In this document: positions 1 through 8,702 of the stretch, in pieces
Layout: every line of letters starts with the position of its first letter
Numbering within the stretch: the first letter of the stretch is position 1
Source of the DNA: Nanobdellota archaeon
GTDB lineage: Archaea > Nanobdellota > Nanobdellia > Parvarchaeales > Parvarchaeaceae
Length of the DNA stretch: 45,516 nt
NCBI GenBank assembly: GCA_021852265.1
Contig: JAJZNV010000022.1
Location: 1 to 45,516, forward strand
Reading direction: 5' to 3'
Made by a program: the position numbers and the translations under genes
Notes under the pieces: generated by a model
What the model saw: the letters and a program-made list of their open reading frames with translations, nothing else
Told to the model about the DNA's origin: nothing
The model's database searches: none

Positions 1-1153
1 TTTCGTCTATAACCGCTTTGTACTGGTTTATCATCTCTTTCGAGGAGAATCTGGAAGCTGTTTTTATCGCGTTATTCTTTATCTTCCGTGTCTTCACTTT
101 ATCAAGGCTTAGTATCTTCAGTATTTTAGATGCTATGTCTTCCGCATTCATCTCCAGGAAAAAACCGTTTTTACCGTCATTTACTATATCCACCGAGCCA
201 CTGTTCCTACTCGTTAATATTATCGATCCGTAAGTCATAGCTTCCAAGGTGACACTGCTGAAGTTCTCTCTGACAGAAGGCTGTAGTACTATGTCTCCTC
301 TCTGCATCAATGAATATTTTTGTGAATCGCTTATGAACCCGAGTATCTTTACCTTGTTTTCCAAACCGTATTTCACAATGAGTTTCTCGTATAGTGCCTG
401 GTCCTGTCCACTGCCAGCAATAAAATACCGCAGATTATCATCCAATTTTGAGGCCAATGCAATCGCAGTTATGGCAACAGATAACTTCTTCTGCGTCTCG
501 TCAAACCTGCCAATGCTCACTATAACCCTGTGCTTATCTGTTATGCCCAGTTTTTCGATATAACCTGACTCCGGTCTTACTTTTTTAAGTTCTATAACCG
601 GGTATATCAGCCTAACGTTCTTTTTTGAATATTTTATGGACAATAACTTGTAGTCCACGGAATTCAACGCTATTATCCTGAAAACCTTATCCTTTATCAG
701 CCGGTCTGGATAGAACCAATTGAAATCATAGTAAGGGTTGTGCTTTATGAATATTGCAGCCTTGTAGTTCAGATGGAATCTGCTGTCATTTAACATTATT
801 ATGTCATCGTAATTGCTGTTTGATATGACAATATCACATGGGACTTCCGCTTTCTTTAGTGTCCGATTACTCACGAACCTGAACCTGTGAAACGCATAAC
901 GAATAAGTTTCTTAACCATGTTAAAGTTTAGGAGTTTATTAGATTTCAGGGCTTCAACCTTTGTCTCCGCGGCTTTCGGCATTTCCACGTAGGGGGAAAC
1001 GTCTCTCTTGCATTTCACTTCACCGGGATATCCAACATGAAAAACGGAATAACTTTTTTCTAAGTTGTTTACAAGCGCCTGAACGACCTTTTGCCCGCCG
1101 CCTTTCATCATTTTTAGCTGGTAATCGGTAATTGCTATGGACGGGTTTTTCAT
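1..1153 (-). CDS. GT4-family glycosyltransferase, 3' end cut by window edge
   Basis: Reading from the ATG at 1153 the frame stays open for 384 codons to the window edge, so the C-terminus is missing. The N-terminus (MKNPSIAITDYQLKMMKGGG) has the glycine-rich opening of GT-B enzymes. The second half has the family 4 nucleotide-sugar fold: a VSIGRFDETQKK strand-loop, then LQPSVRENFSSVTLEAM, which carries the usual E-x7-E donor-binding pattern. It probably transfers a sugar from a nucleotide donor to a surface glycan or lipid on the cytoplasmic side. Its ATG overlaps the TGA of galU (ATGA), so it is the last visible gene of a tightly coupled galU/ugd/decarboxylase operon and may use those sugars. 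Donor and acceptor cannot be read from sequence. Confidence 0.85.
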   Translation of the reverse strand, partial: MKNPSIAITDYQLKMMKGGGQKVVQALVNNLEKSYSVFHVGYPGEVKCKRDVSPYVEMPKAAETKVEALKSNKLLNFNMVKKLIRYAFHRFRFVSNRTLKKAEVPCDIVISNSNYDDIIMLNDSRFHLNYKAAIFIKHNPYYDFNWFYPDRLIKDKVFRIIALNSVDYKLLSIKYSKKNVRLIYPVIELKKVRPESGYIEKLGITDKHRVIVSIGRFDETQKKLSVAITAIALASKLDDNLRYFIAGSGQDQALYEKLIVKYGLENKVKILGFISDSQKYSLMQRGDIVLQPSVRENFSSVTLEAMTYGSIILTSRNSGSVDIVNDGKNGFFLEMNAEDIASKILKILSLDKVKTRKIKNNAIKTASRFSSKEMINQYKAVIDE

Positions 1154-1968
1154 AGGTTGTCCAGGATGTGATTAAACTTGCTGTCTCCCTTAACAAATTC
1201 AAAAAATGTACGTATCCATAGTTCTTTCGTACCGATATCGTATCTTTTTCCTTCGAACCGGGCGCCGAACACCTCGTCACTTTTTGCCAATATCTTCAAT
1301 GCATCAGTCAACTGGTACTCTCCGTTCTTTCCAGGTTTTATCCTGTCTATAGCATCGAATATCTCTGGCGTAAGCGCGTACAGCCCTGTTATCCCAAGAT
1401 TGGAAGGCGCGTCCTTTGGCTCCGGCTTTTCGATCAAATCGTCTACACGAAATAGTTTATTTGGCAGTTCTTTACCGCTGAGTATTCCATAATCCCTTAT
1501 CTTCTCGGTGGGGACCTCCTCTATTGCTATTGTGGTTTTATCTGTCTTTGTGAAGGAGTTCATTAGTTGTTTCGAAACGGGAGTTTTATTTTTAGACTTA
1601 TATATTGTATCGCCTAAAAGCACTAAAAAGGGCTCATCGTCCACGAAAGCTTTGGAATACCGCACAGCGTCCGCCAGACCCAGCTGCTCTTTCTGCCGTA
1701 CAAAGAATATCTCCGGGAACTTGCTTACTCCTGAGATATCCAGCTTGTCCAATTCGTGTTTGTCAAAATAATTTATTATTGATTCTTTTCCTTTCCCAAC
1801 GATTATCAGGATTTCATTCAAACCTGCGTTAACGGCTTCTTCAACTACATAATGGATTACAGGTTTATCTAGGATGGGCAGCATCTCTTTCGGCTGTGCC
1901 TTTGTCAATGGATAAAACCTCGATCCAAGCCCCGCGGCAGGGATGACGGCCTTTCTTATCTTTCCCAT
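1150..1968 (-). CDS. galU: UTP--glucose-1-phosphate uridylyltransferase
   Basis: Makes UDP-glucose from UTP and glucose-1-phosphate in the cytoplasm. The 272-residue length is near the family norm. Visible motifs are the nucleotide-binding loop AAGLGSRFYPLTKAQPKEML (about residues 11-30) followed by DKPVIHYVVEEA, the metal and nucleotide site LLGDT near residue 118, the glucose-binding EKPEPKDAPSNLGITG stretch, GEYQLTDAL, and a late GKRYDIGTKELW segment typical of GalU. Its start overlaps the end of the UDP-glucose dehydrogenase gene by 13 bases and its stop overlaps the next start, so it is translationally coupled in the middle of the operon. The product is the substrate of the upstream dehydrogenase. 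Confidence 0.95.
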   Translation of the reverse strand: MGKIRKAVIPAAGLGSRFYPLTKAQPKEMLPILDKPVIHYVVEEAVNAGLNEILIIVGKGKESIINYFDKHELDKLDISGVSKFPEIFFVRQKEQLGLADAVRYSKAFVDDEPFLVLLGDTIYKSKNKTPVSKQLMNSFTKTDKTTIAIEEVPTEKIRDYGILSGKELPNKLFRVDDLIEKPEPKDAPSNLGITGLYALTPEIFDAIDRIKPGKNGEYQLTDALKILAKSDEVFGARFEGKRYDIGTKELWIRTFFEFVKGDSKFNHILDNL

Positions 1969-3179
1969 GATAGTCCAATGGCTCTAAAATTATTAAAGTT
2001 TGCCGGATTCAGTATCCTTTTAGCATCCAATACGAATTTGTCCATTATCTTGAGGTTACTGAATTCCCCCCATTCTGTCGCCACTATAACTGCATCAGAT
2101 TCTTTTATACAGCCCTCGAGATTCTCAAAGCGCGTTATACCGTCTATTTTGATTTTTACCCTTGGATCGTATGCATTCACCGCTGCAGATTCTTTTAACA
2201 GCCTTTCTATAAGCCGTATCGGCTGTGAGCCCCTTATATCATCGGTGTCATCTTTAAATGCCAGTCCAAGCACCGCTATCCGTTTACCCTTCAATTCTTT
2301 TCCGATTTCGGTCTTCAGGATATCCACTATCCGTTCGATCCTGTCAGAATTCACCTTTATCGCACTTTCGACTATACTAAGAGGAGACTGGAGCTCCTTT
2401 GCAAAGGATGCTATTGCAGAGGTATCCTTCGGAAAGCATGAACCTCCATAGCCTATGCCCGCCTTGAGAAAGTATGGTGCTATCCTCTTGTCATAACCCA
2501 TCCCCTTCGCTACGATCTCTACATCCGCGCCTGGTATGCTTTCACATAGATTTGCTATCTCGTTTATAAAGGATATCTTAGTGGCCAAAAACGAATTGCT
2601 GGCGTACTTGATAAGCTCTGCGTTTTCATTGGTTGTTTTGAGCAATGGTGCCCCCGTAAATGACCAAATTTTTCCAACTAAATCCGCGGCGTTGCTGTCC
2701 TTTGCGCCAATCACTACCCTGTCCGGTTTTCGTGTGTCTTCTACGGCAGTGCCTTCTCTTGTGAATTCAGGGTTTGAAACTATCGGGAGACTGATTTTTT
2801 TTGACAGTTCCCTGGCAGTTCCTGGTATTACCGTGCTCTTTATCACCAAAACTGCTTTTTTGCATTGCCGGTTTGCCTTCTCCGCGGCATCGAATATGTA
2901 GCTTAAGTCTATTCTTTCGTTTACTGTCGGGGTTTGAACTGCTAGGAAAACTATATCCGCATCGGCAAGCTTGCTGTAATCAGAAGAGAATTCAAGACGT
3001 GAATGATTTTTTTCAATTAGTTCTTTCAATCCAGGTTCATAGATAGGAGGTTCTCCGGATTTAAACCCGGCTAATCTTTTTGCGTCTATTTCTATGCCGA
3101 TTACAGAATTTCCCGCTTCCGCCAGTACACCTGCTGTTACAGAACCGATGTAACCCAGCCCTACTACACCTATTTTCAT
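1956..3179 (-). CDS. ugd: UDP-glucose 6-dehydrogenase
   Basis: Oxidises UDP-glucose to UDP-glucuronate with two NAD+. The 407 residues show the full UDP-glucose/GDP-mannose dehydrogenase layout: a Rossmann start (GLGYIGS at 7-13), the central domain with the catalytic lysine region SNSFLATKISFINE (Lys201), the catalytic cysteine motif GYGGSCFPKD (Cys248), and a C-terminal UDP-binding domain with LGLAFKDDTDDIRGS. It starts with ATG overlapping the TGA of the upstream decarboxylase-like gene by four bases. GDP-mannose dehydrogenase is the main alternative, but the adjacent galU favours UDP-glucose. Confidence 0.94.
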   Translation of the reverse strand: MKIGVVGLGYIGSVTAGVLAEAGNSVIGIEIDAKRLAGFKSGEPPIYEPGLKELIEKNHSRLEFSSDYSKLADADIVFLAVQTPTVNERIDLSYIFDAAEKANRQCKKAVLVIKSTVIPGTARELSKKISLPIVSNPEFTREGTAVEDTRKPDRVVIGAKDSNAADLVGKIWSFTGAPLLKTTNENAELIKYASNSFLATKISFINEIANLCESIPGADVEIVAKGMGYDKRIAPYFLKAGIGYGGSCFPKDTSAIASFAKELQSPLSIVESAIKVNSDRIERIVDILKTEIGKELKGKRIAVLGLAFKDDTDDIRGSQPIRLIERLLKESAAVNAYDPRVKIKIDGITRFENLEGCIKESDAVIVATEWGEFSNLKIMDKFVLDAKRILNPANFNNFRAIGLSWER

Positions 3180-4108
3180 AGCCTATTTTTTTCCCTCAGC
3201 CACCATATGGTTTTAACTAACCCCTCCTCCAGACCTACTTCAGGCTCCCATTCAAGTATCTTTCTTGCCAGGGATATATCAGCCGCCCTCCTCTTTGGGT
3301 CTTCCTCTCTTGGAGGCAGATACGCTATTCTTGACCTGCTTTTTGTTATATTTAATATCTTTTCTGCAAGTGACATTACCGAAATCTCAGCATTCGAACC
3401 TATATTAAGCACTGCACCTTTCGCTTTTGGATCTTTTAGGAACTTCCATGTCGCTTCCAGCCAATCGGCAAAATATAGATATGATCGCGTTTGTTTCCCA
3501 TCGCCGTACACGGTGATCGGCTTATTCCTTAACGCCTGGTCGATAAAACGAGGGATTACTCTGCCGTAAAAACCATCCTCTCTTATTCTGGGACCGTAAA
3601 CATTGAACGGTCTTTCGATTCTTACATCCATCCCGTATTGTCTCTCGTACGCTTTTATCAGCGCTTCTGAGAAACGCTTGCTCTCATCATAGCAGCTCCT
3701 CGCCCCATTCGGATTAACGTATCCGAAATAAGTCTCCGGTATTGGTAGGACATCCGGATCTCCGTATACCTCTGAAGTAGATGTATAGAAGAACGTAGCA
3801 TTGCTCCTGTGGGCTATCTCCAGCATATTTCTGGTCCCAACGTCATTTGAATCTATTGTAGCGAGTGGGTTTCTCGTATAATCGTCTGGGCTGGGCCTTG
3901 CAGCGAGATGCACGACGAAATCAAACTTCTCCTTTGTATCAAATTTTTCTACGGGCTTCTTTATAAAGTGTGTATCCTTTGGCACCTGTTTTTCTTTGGA
4001 GGTAGACAAGTCGTCTACAACGGTCACCGATAAACCCTCATTTATAGCCTTGTCGCATAAATGGCTGCCCAAAAACCCATTGCCGCCGGATATTAATATC
4101 TTCTGCAT
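3176..4108 (-). CDS. NAD-dependent SDR epimerase/dehydratase, probable UDP-glucuronate decarboxylase (UDP-xylose synthase)
   Basis: An extended short-chain dehydrogenase of 310 residues with the NAD-binding GGNGFLGSH loop near the N-terminus. The catalytic region is STSEVYGDP followed by SCYDESKR, where Tyr and Lys form the YxxxK pair; CYDExKR is the form usual in UDP-xylose synthases. RPFNVYGPR and VYGDGKQTRSYLY also fit that subgroup. With ugd directly downstream the expected reaction is UDP-glucuronate to UDP-xylose, though a 4-epimerase is possible. The frame could open earlier at a GTG (4126), but a TATA box at 4141-4148 puts transcription start near 4117, so the ATG at 4108 is preferred. 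First gene of the operon. Confidence 0.85.
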   Translation of the reverse strand: MQKILISGGNGFLGSHLCDKAINEGLSVTVVDDLSTSKEKQVPKDTHFIKKPVEKFDTKEKFDFVVHLAARPSPDDYTRNPLATIDSNDVGTRNMLEIAHRSNATFFYTSTSEVYGDPDVLPIPETYFGYVNPNGARSCYDESKRFSEALIKAYERQYGMDVRIERPFNVYGPRIREDGFYGRVIPRFIDQALRNKPITVYGDGKQTRSYLYFADWLEATWKFLKDPKAKGAVLNIGSNAEISVMSLAEKILNITKSRSRIAYLPPREEDPKRRAADISLARKILEWEPEVGLEEGLVKTIWWLREKNRL

Positions 4109-4140
4109 AGGTGCTTCAACAAACACTAAGCGGACCGGAG

Positions 4141-4148
4141 ATTTATAT
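4141..4148 (-). promoter_or_regulatory. TATA box of the UDP-sugar operon
   Basis: On the minus strand this reads ATATAAAT, centred about 36 bases upstream of the ATG at 4108. Archaeal transcription starts about 26 bases downstream of the box centre, near 4117. That gives a roughly 9-base leader and excludes the upstream GTG as the start codon. Confidence 0.6.
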
Positions 4149-4174
4149 CTTTAATATGAAGACGCATCCACACA

Positions 4175-5161
4175 CTAATCCATCCTTAATATCCCGTTTA
4201 TAATTTTTTCCCGGACTTCATATCTCCGCTGATCCAACAAATCCCTCATTGTTTCCGGATGACTGCTTGTCGGGATGAAGACTGGTTTTGTAGATGTCTC
4301 GCGCGGGCTCTTTGCAATTGAGGACCAGAACTCCTTGCTGCAGTATCTCTCAGCAAGATCATAGTAGAAGTCTTTAACTCCTGTTCTTCTTTTCGCTAAG
4401 GACGTTATATAATCCGCCATGTTACTGTACACACCAATATTTTTGTACATCTGTGCATGGCCAATGCTCTTGTCCACGAGATTGCCTGGAAAGATATAGT
4501 TGTACCTGAAGATCGGCCTGCTTAACGGGACTATCCGGTAAAAGTAGGATGCCCGCCGTATATTTCTGAAGTGATAAAGCCCGAGACCAAGATAACGAAA
4601 AGTCGATGCCGCACTTTCTGCTGCAAAATCCTTAAACGATAGTTCTTTCCTCGGGTGCAAGGTAACCGCATCCCTCATTACTATAGGGTCTGATTTGGAG
4701 GGTATCATTCGTAACCGCCACTGTGCGGAGTCTACAAGATATGGCCCCACCATTACCTGATACGGCAGTATATAACCCTTATATTGCGGATAAAGGTCCG
4801 GAAGGTCCTTTAGCTGGGAATATGTTTCCTCATGTATCACTTCATTGGCCTGTATCTCCATGAAATAAACGTTCTTTTCTTTGTTAGCATCCGCCTTAGC
4901 CAAAGAAAGCACGTGATTAAATGCTTCGCCAATAGCGGTACCGTGTTTTTTGCCCGGTGCCCAGGCCTGTTTTGTATAAAGGCGTATTTTCTTATTCTTG
5001 CTTATTCTTTTCAGCACTTCCTCTGTTCCATCAGTTGAGCCGCCATCAGATATATACAGCCTGTCACCCCACTCTAGAAAAGATTTTATTGCCTCTAAAA
5101 AAGGGTACCCCTGCGAAATGCCATTTTTTATAGCCAATACGGCATAGATTCTGCTCTTCAT
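4175..5161 (-). CDS. Family 2-like glycosyltransferase
   Basis: A 328-residue protein with a GT-A fold start: an N-terminal strand (YAVLAIKNG), then LYISDGGSTDGTEEVLKRI at about 33-51, the nucleotide-binding D-x-S-T-D-G-T signature. The remainder is basic and rich in aromatic residues (for example YLGLGLYHFRNIRRASYFYR) and shows no convincing membrane span, so it is probably a cytoplasmic or peripheral enzyme. The acceptor is unknown. It has its own promoter: TATATATC on the minus strand about 25 bases before the ATG at 5161, so it is probably leaderless. It lies between the UDP-sugar operon and the divergent phosphatase-superfamily gene, consistent with a glycan-assembly role. Confidence 0.75.
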   Translation of the reverse strand: MKSRIYAVLAIKNGISQGYPFLEAIKSFLEWGDRLYISDGGSTDGTEEVLKRISKNKKIRLYTKQAWAPGKKHGTAIGEAFNHVLSLAKADANKEKNVYFMEIQANEVIHEETYSQLKDLPDLYPQYKGYILPYQVMVGPYLVDSAQWRLRMIPSKSDPIVMRDAVTLHPRKELSFKDFAAESAASTFRYLGLGLYHFRNIRRASYFYRIVPLSRPIFRYNYIFPGNLVDKSIGHAQMYKNIGVYSNMADYITSLAKRRTGVKDFYYDLAERYCSKEFWSSIAKSPRETSTKPVFIPTSSHPETMRDLLDQRRYEVREKIINGILRMD

Positions 5162-5181
5162 AGCTAATCTTTTGTGTGGAT

Positions 5182-5207
5182 AGATATATAGCTATTGTCT
5201 ATTTAAA
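5182..5207. promoter_or_regulatory. Divergent pair of TATA boxes
   Basis: The minus-strand box TATATATC (about 5182-5190) is 25 bases from the glycosyltransferase ATG at 5161. The plus-strand box TATTTAAA (5200-5207) is 25 bases from the ATG at 5229. Both spacings predict leaderless transcripts. Confidence 0.6.
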
Positions 5208-5228
5208 GATTATTTGAGTAATCTCTGT

Positions 5229-6554
5229 ATGGAGCCTAATGTAGTGCTTGTTGTTTGTGATACACTAAGAAAGGATGTTTTAGGCGTTTATGGTGGAGAA
5301 GCTAACACGCCATTCTTAAACTCCTTTGCACGTGAAGCTATGGTGTATGAAAACGCAATAGCACCCTCGCCATGGACATATCCTTCCCACGTGTCACTGT
5401 TCACCGGCCAATACGTCAGTGAGCATGGAGTGCATGAGACTGAAAAGATAAAGCTTCTTGGACTAACCAAATATCACAATCAGCTAAAAACTGAAAGGCT
5501 GGCAGAATATCTATCTGGAAAAGGATATGAGACCTTTGGCATTTCAAATAATATTATGGTTTCACCTTTCACTTCTTTTGATAGGGGATTTGATTCATTT
5601 ATTAGTCTTGACCCCGCTCCTAAGACGGGAGTTGAGGAGGTATTCAAAGAAGCAAGAAAACTCGGTGCCAGTCCTGCTCAGATAGCAAAGGAACTCCTTA
5701 AAAGAGGCCGGTTTAAGGATCTACTCAGATATGCTGGTGCATGGCAGAGAATAAACAAGTTGAATAAAGCGATGGACTACCCACTTGAGAAAGGTTCCAG
5801 GCTTACTAATGATATAGTGGCAAACTGCAAGCTAGATCCTTCCTTCTTTTATTTCATAAACTTTGTGGAGATGCATGAACCATACACAGGATACAAGCCT
5901 AAAGAAACGTGGGATAATTTCACGGGGGTAAAACCGATAGCCAGGAGAAAGGCTGATTTCCTGAAGGCGCAATACGTGAAAGAGGCGGAATATCTTGACC
6001 GGGCGCTTGAAGCCCTTGTAAAGACGTTAAAAAGGCGGGGATTTTACGATGATACTATGATAATAATAACATCCGACCATGGGCAAGCATTCAACGAGCA
6101 CGGATACATGTACCACAACACCTACCTGTACGACGAAATAATAAGGATACCTCTCATAATAAAATACCCTCATGGGAAGAAATTCCCGAAAAAGGCTGGC
6201 TATCAAAGTTTAGTAAACGTATCGAGACAAATCCATGAGACAATGGAAGGTGGCAATGACTCGGCCATTACGAAAGAAGCGGTATTCTCAGAAGCGTATG
6301 GCGATGTTACCGTCCTACCGGGAGGATATAACGACAGGAAATCTTATGTTAGAAACAAATATGAAAAAGTGAGGAAAGCTGTATACAAAGACGGGTTTAA
6401 ACTTACGGTAAATGGAACCGATGGTGTAATAGAAGAGTTCTTGAAGGGAGACAAAGAGGCGGACTTAAAAGTGCACCGAAGTGCCGCCGAGCGGCTCATC
6501 GAAGAACTGGATATATTTAAAGGCTCAGAAAAATTCAAGCTGCCATCACTTTAA
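5229..6554 (+). CDS. Sulfatase / alkaline-phosphatase superfamily enzyme
   Basis: A 441-residue metal-dependent hydrolase or transferase. Residues 4-16 (NVVLVVCDTLRKD) hold the first metal aspartate, D11. WTYPSHVSLFTG at 49-60 is the nucleophile motif; the position that is Cys or Ser (formylglycine) in true sulfatases is Thr50, as in phosphoglycerol and phosphoethanolamine transferases. The late ITSDHGQAFNEHGYMYHN supplies the remaining metal Asp/His ligands. No signal peptide or membrane span is visible. A TTG-started frame begins at 5214, but the TATA box at 5200-5207 sets the start at ATG 5229. Substrate unknown; the glycan island suggests modification or removal of a sugar-linked phosphate or sulfate. 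Confidence 0.8.
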   Translation: MEPNVVLVVCDTLRKDVLGVYGGEANTPFLNSFAREAMVYENAIAPSPWTYPSHVSLFTGQYVSEHGVHETEKIKLLGLTKYHNQLKTERLAEYLSGKGYETFGISNNIMVSPFTSFDRGFDSFISLDPAPKTGVEEVFKEARKLGASPAQIAKELLKRGRFKDLLRYAGAWQRINKLNKAMDYPLEKGSRLTNDIVANCKLDPSFFYFINFVEMHEPYTGYKPKETWDNFTGVKPIARRKADFLKAQYVKEAEYLDRALEALVKTLKRRGFYDDTMIIITSDHGQAFNEHGYMYHNTYLYDEIIRIPLIIKYPHGKKFPKKAGYQSLVNVSRQIHETMEGGNDSAITKEAVFSEAYGDVTVLPGGYNDRKSYVRNKYEKVRKAVYKDGFKLTVNGTDGVIEEFLKGDKEADLKVHRSAAERLIEELDIFKGSEKFKLPSL

Positions 6555-6602
6555 TGACGAGAACGCAGCTGAAAAGCCTGCATTTCCTAAGTTTGACCAG
6601 AT

Positions 6603-7814
6603 TTACAATAGCTCTGTTTCCTTTATTTTTGTGTCCTTCTTATCTTTCAGGTCCCTTATCGTAACTTCTCCTTTCTCAAGGTCCTTGCTTCCAACGATTA
6701 CTGCGTACCGTATTCTTTTAGAAGCACAATATGCAAGTCCTTTGGAAAGCGGTACATTCTCGAGAAGCATATCCGTAGAAAGCCCTTTCCGCCTCAGTTT
6801 TGTCGCTATCTCGACGGCTTTTTCCGGGGCGTCTATATTCAGCACACAATATCGCTCTATAAAATCATCGGTTAACTTTGTCGTTAGTATCTCCATTACA
6901 ACGTCAAAACCTATGGAACAGCCGACTATCGGGAAGACAGAACCGAATTTTTTGCTAAGCTTGTCATACCTTCCACCGCCGGCAAACACCAATCCTTCAA
7001 AACCTTTTTCAGTCGATTCGAATTCGATTATAGTACCATCATAATAATCCTGTCCCCTCACCAGCGACTTGTCAAATAGTGTATTTTTTATCCCGTAATC
7101 TTTATTCAAGATATCGATGACGGAGCTAAGTTCCTTATACCCTTCACTTGCGAGAGCGGTTTCACTCGACATGAAATCCCTGACTTTTCCAGCCTTTTCA
7201 TTGCCTATTATTTCGCTAATCCTCTTGGTAACCTCTTCTAATCCCAACTTGTTCTTCTTGTCTATTTCTCTTAGAACCTGGATACCTTCCGATGGCAGCA
7301 CACCCAAATCCTCCATGAGGGACTGGAGTATCTTCCTATTGCTTAGTTTTATATTGAAATTGCTAAGGCCTATCTTTTTTAGCGCAGTATCCACACACGC
7401 TATCACTTCTGCGTCATACTTGAGACTCGATGATCCGAACACATCAATATCCGCCTGCACAAATTCTCTCCAACGGCCCTTCCGTACATCCTCATATCTC
7501 CATACATTTCCGATGCTGTACGCTTTCATGGGAAAAACGGTTGATCTATTTCCAGAAACGACTCTTAGTTTAGATATGGTGTGCTCAGGTCTGAGCGCCA
7601 GTTTTTCTCCCTTTTTGTCTTCAAAGGCATAGAGTTGCTCTTCTATCTCAGGACCGGATTTGTTCGTAAAAAGCGATAGATATTCAAAAGCTGGAGTCTC
7701 TATTGGTTCAAACCCGAATTCCTCATAGGTTTTCCTTATTTTTTCGATTGCATCCGCCCGTATCAGCGCCTCCTTTCCCGTAAAATCCCTCACGCCTTTC
7801 ACTCTCTCTGCCAT
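6603..7814 (-). CDS. hisS: Histidine--tRNA ligase
   Basis: Charges tRNA-His in the cytoplasm. A class II synthetase of about 403 residues: the N-terminal VKGVRDFTGKEAL, a motif 2 region with YSIGNVWRYEDVRKGRWREF and FVQADIDVFG, the histidine-A motif LVRGQDYYDGTIIEF, VFAGGGRYDKL, and a C-terminal anticodon-binding domain (AVIVGSKDLEKGEVTIRDL). The ATG at 7814 follows a GGAG at about 12 bases and matches family N-termini; a GTG at 7832 would add six residues. It is the third gene of a tight run after the winged-helix regulator and an orphan protein. Confidence 0.93.
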   Translation of the reverse strand: MAERVKGVRDFTGKEALIRADAIEKIRKTYEEFGFEPIETPAFEYLSLFTNKSGPEIEEQLYAFEDKKGEKLALRPEHTISKLRVVSGNRSTVFPMKAYSIGNVWRYEDVRKGRWREFVQADIDVFGSSSLKYDAEVIACVDTALKKIGLSNFNIKLSNRKILQSLMEDLGVLPSEGIQVLREIDKKNKLGLEEVTKRISEIIGNEKAGKVRDFMSSETALASEGYKELSSVIDILNKDYGIKNTLFDKSLVRGQDYYDGTIIEFESTEKGFEGLVFAGGGRYDKLSKKFGSVFPIVGCSIGFDVVMEILTTKLTDDFIERYCVLNIDAPEKAVEIATKLRRKGLSTDMLLENVPLSKGLAYCASKRIRYAVIVGSKDLEKGEVTIRDLKDKKDTKIKETELL

Positions 7815-7821
7815 AGATTTA

Positions 7822-8271
7822 TCACGCTCCACTGTAATTTATTAATTCCTCTTTGTCGGGTTTATCGTTTGAAAGCGAGATAAAGTCAAATAGCCGGCTT
7901 ATCTGATAGATTGTGAAATATTTCTCTTCCAATATTTTCACTATGCGGCTTAATGACTGTTCCCTGGACCAACCCTGCTTATCAACAAAGACGGTGCCAA
8001 TATATTTTAAGCACAACTCTTCCCTAGCAGGGTAACCAGATATACCCTGACTGCAGCCATAATCAGCCACAACCAGAAAGCAATTGTCGTTCTGCGCATT
8101 GTCTTTAGAGACTTCAAAGGTGGGCTTATAAGCCAATAAGACGCACCGGCCGCTAGCATTACTATCAAAATATGCTTCGGCACTATTGAATCTTGAGCCA
8201 TAACGCACCCCGATTATTGACTCTAGGGTTTCGCGGCGTATCCTTCCGTCATCAACGGCGTCATTTACCAT
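7822..8271 (-). CDS. Hypothetical protein, 149 aa
   Basis: I do not recognise a family. The protein is soluble, without signal peptide or membrane span. It has a possible beta core (RCVLLAYKPTFEV, NCFLVVADYG) and a helical C-terminal third (SLSRIVKILEEKYFTIYQISRLFDFI). The ATG overlaps the stop of the winged-helix gene by 11 bases and the stop lies near the hisS start, so it is translationally coupled between a regulator and hisS. The coupling suggests a job tied to the regulator, possibly as a sensor partner, but nothing in the sequence proves that. Confidence 0.7.
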   Translation of the reverse strand: MVNDAVDDGRIRRETLESIIGVRYGSRFNSAEAYFDSNASGRCVLLAYKPTFEVSKDNAQNDNCFLVVADYGCSQGISGYPAREELCLKYIGTVFVDKQGWSREQSLSRIVKILEEKYFTIYQISRLFDFISLSNDKPDKEELINYSGA

Positions 8272-8681
8272 ACAACAGCCTCACGACAACCAAACCAAAT
8301 TTTGTAAGTTCCAATATCTTGCCTCTCTCAGAGAATGAACCGAAATCTATTAGTCCCGACTCCTTAAGGGACTTCAAACGCTCCCAAGCAGCGGACTTGG
8401 AACACCGGGATTCAGCGCAGAATTCGCTTATAAATTTAGTTGCACTAAACCTTGCATTATATAGCTGCACCGCCAACAACAATAGTTTTTGTGGATCGGA
8501 AAGTTGCGCTTTTGAAAACCTAAGAACACCACAGATAAGATCAGATTTTTTGGTGCCGCAAAGGCTGCGTGGGATAAGGCTGCTTATCCCTGATAAAATT
8601 AAAATCGGCTAAGCGAAGCGCAGCTAACCCGCTCTCCGATATATCTCTATTGCAAATCTCAACGTAATTTTTTGAAACCAT
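8261..8681 (-). CDS. Winged-helix DNA-binding protein, reading frame interrupted at an A6 run
   Basis: The C-terminal part is a winged helix: LSDPQKLLLLAV, then CAESRCSKSAAWERLKSLKE as recognition region, a wing around DFGSFSERGKILELT, and a final helix. This frame runs upstream to a stop at 8609-8611 with no ATG or GTG; only a TTG at 8482 would start it, and that would cut off the first helix. A TATA box at 8703-8711 lies 26 bases before an ATG at 8681 that opens a 46-codon frame ending in TGA at 8541-8543, in the +1-offset frame. The two frames join if one base is skipped at the A6 run 8546-8551, giving about 139 residues. This could be a sequencing error, a mutation or programmed frameshifting. 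Confidence 0.6.
8571..8590. repeat. Perfect inverted repeat (8-bp stem, 4-base loop)
   Basis: GGGATAAG at 8571-8578 and CTTATCCC at 8583-8590 flank a GCTG loop. It lies inside the first frame of the winged-helix gene, about 20-40 bases upstream (in coding direction) of the A6 slip site. It may be an mRNA hairpin or an operator-like palindrome. Confidence 0.6.
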
Positions 8682-8702
8682 GGTTATTATTGAAGCCTGA
8701 CG

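Noticed and set aside
1178-2901. Long plus-strand ORFs opposite galU and ugd
   Set aside because: They mirror confident minus-strand genes, have no promoter or RBS and show no protein motifs.
4109-4126. GTG start of the decarboxylase-like gene at 4126
   Set aside because: It lies upstream of the transcription start predicted from the TATA box at 4141-4148; the ATG at 4108 also fits the Rossmann N-terminus.
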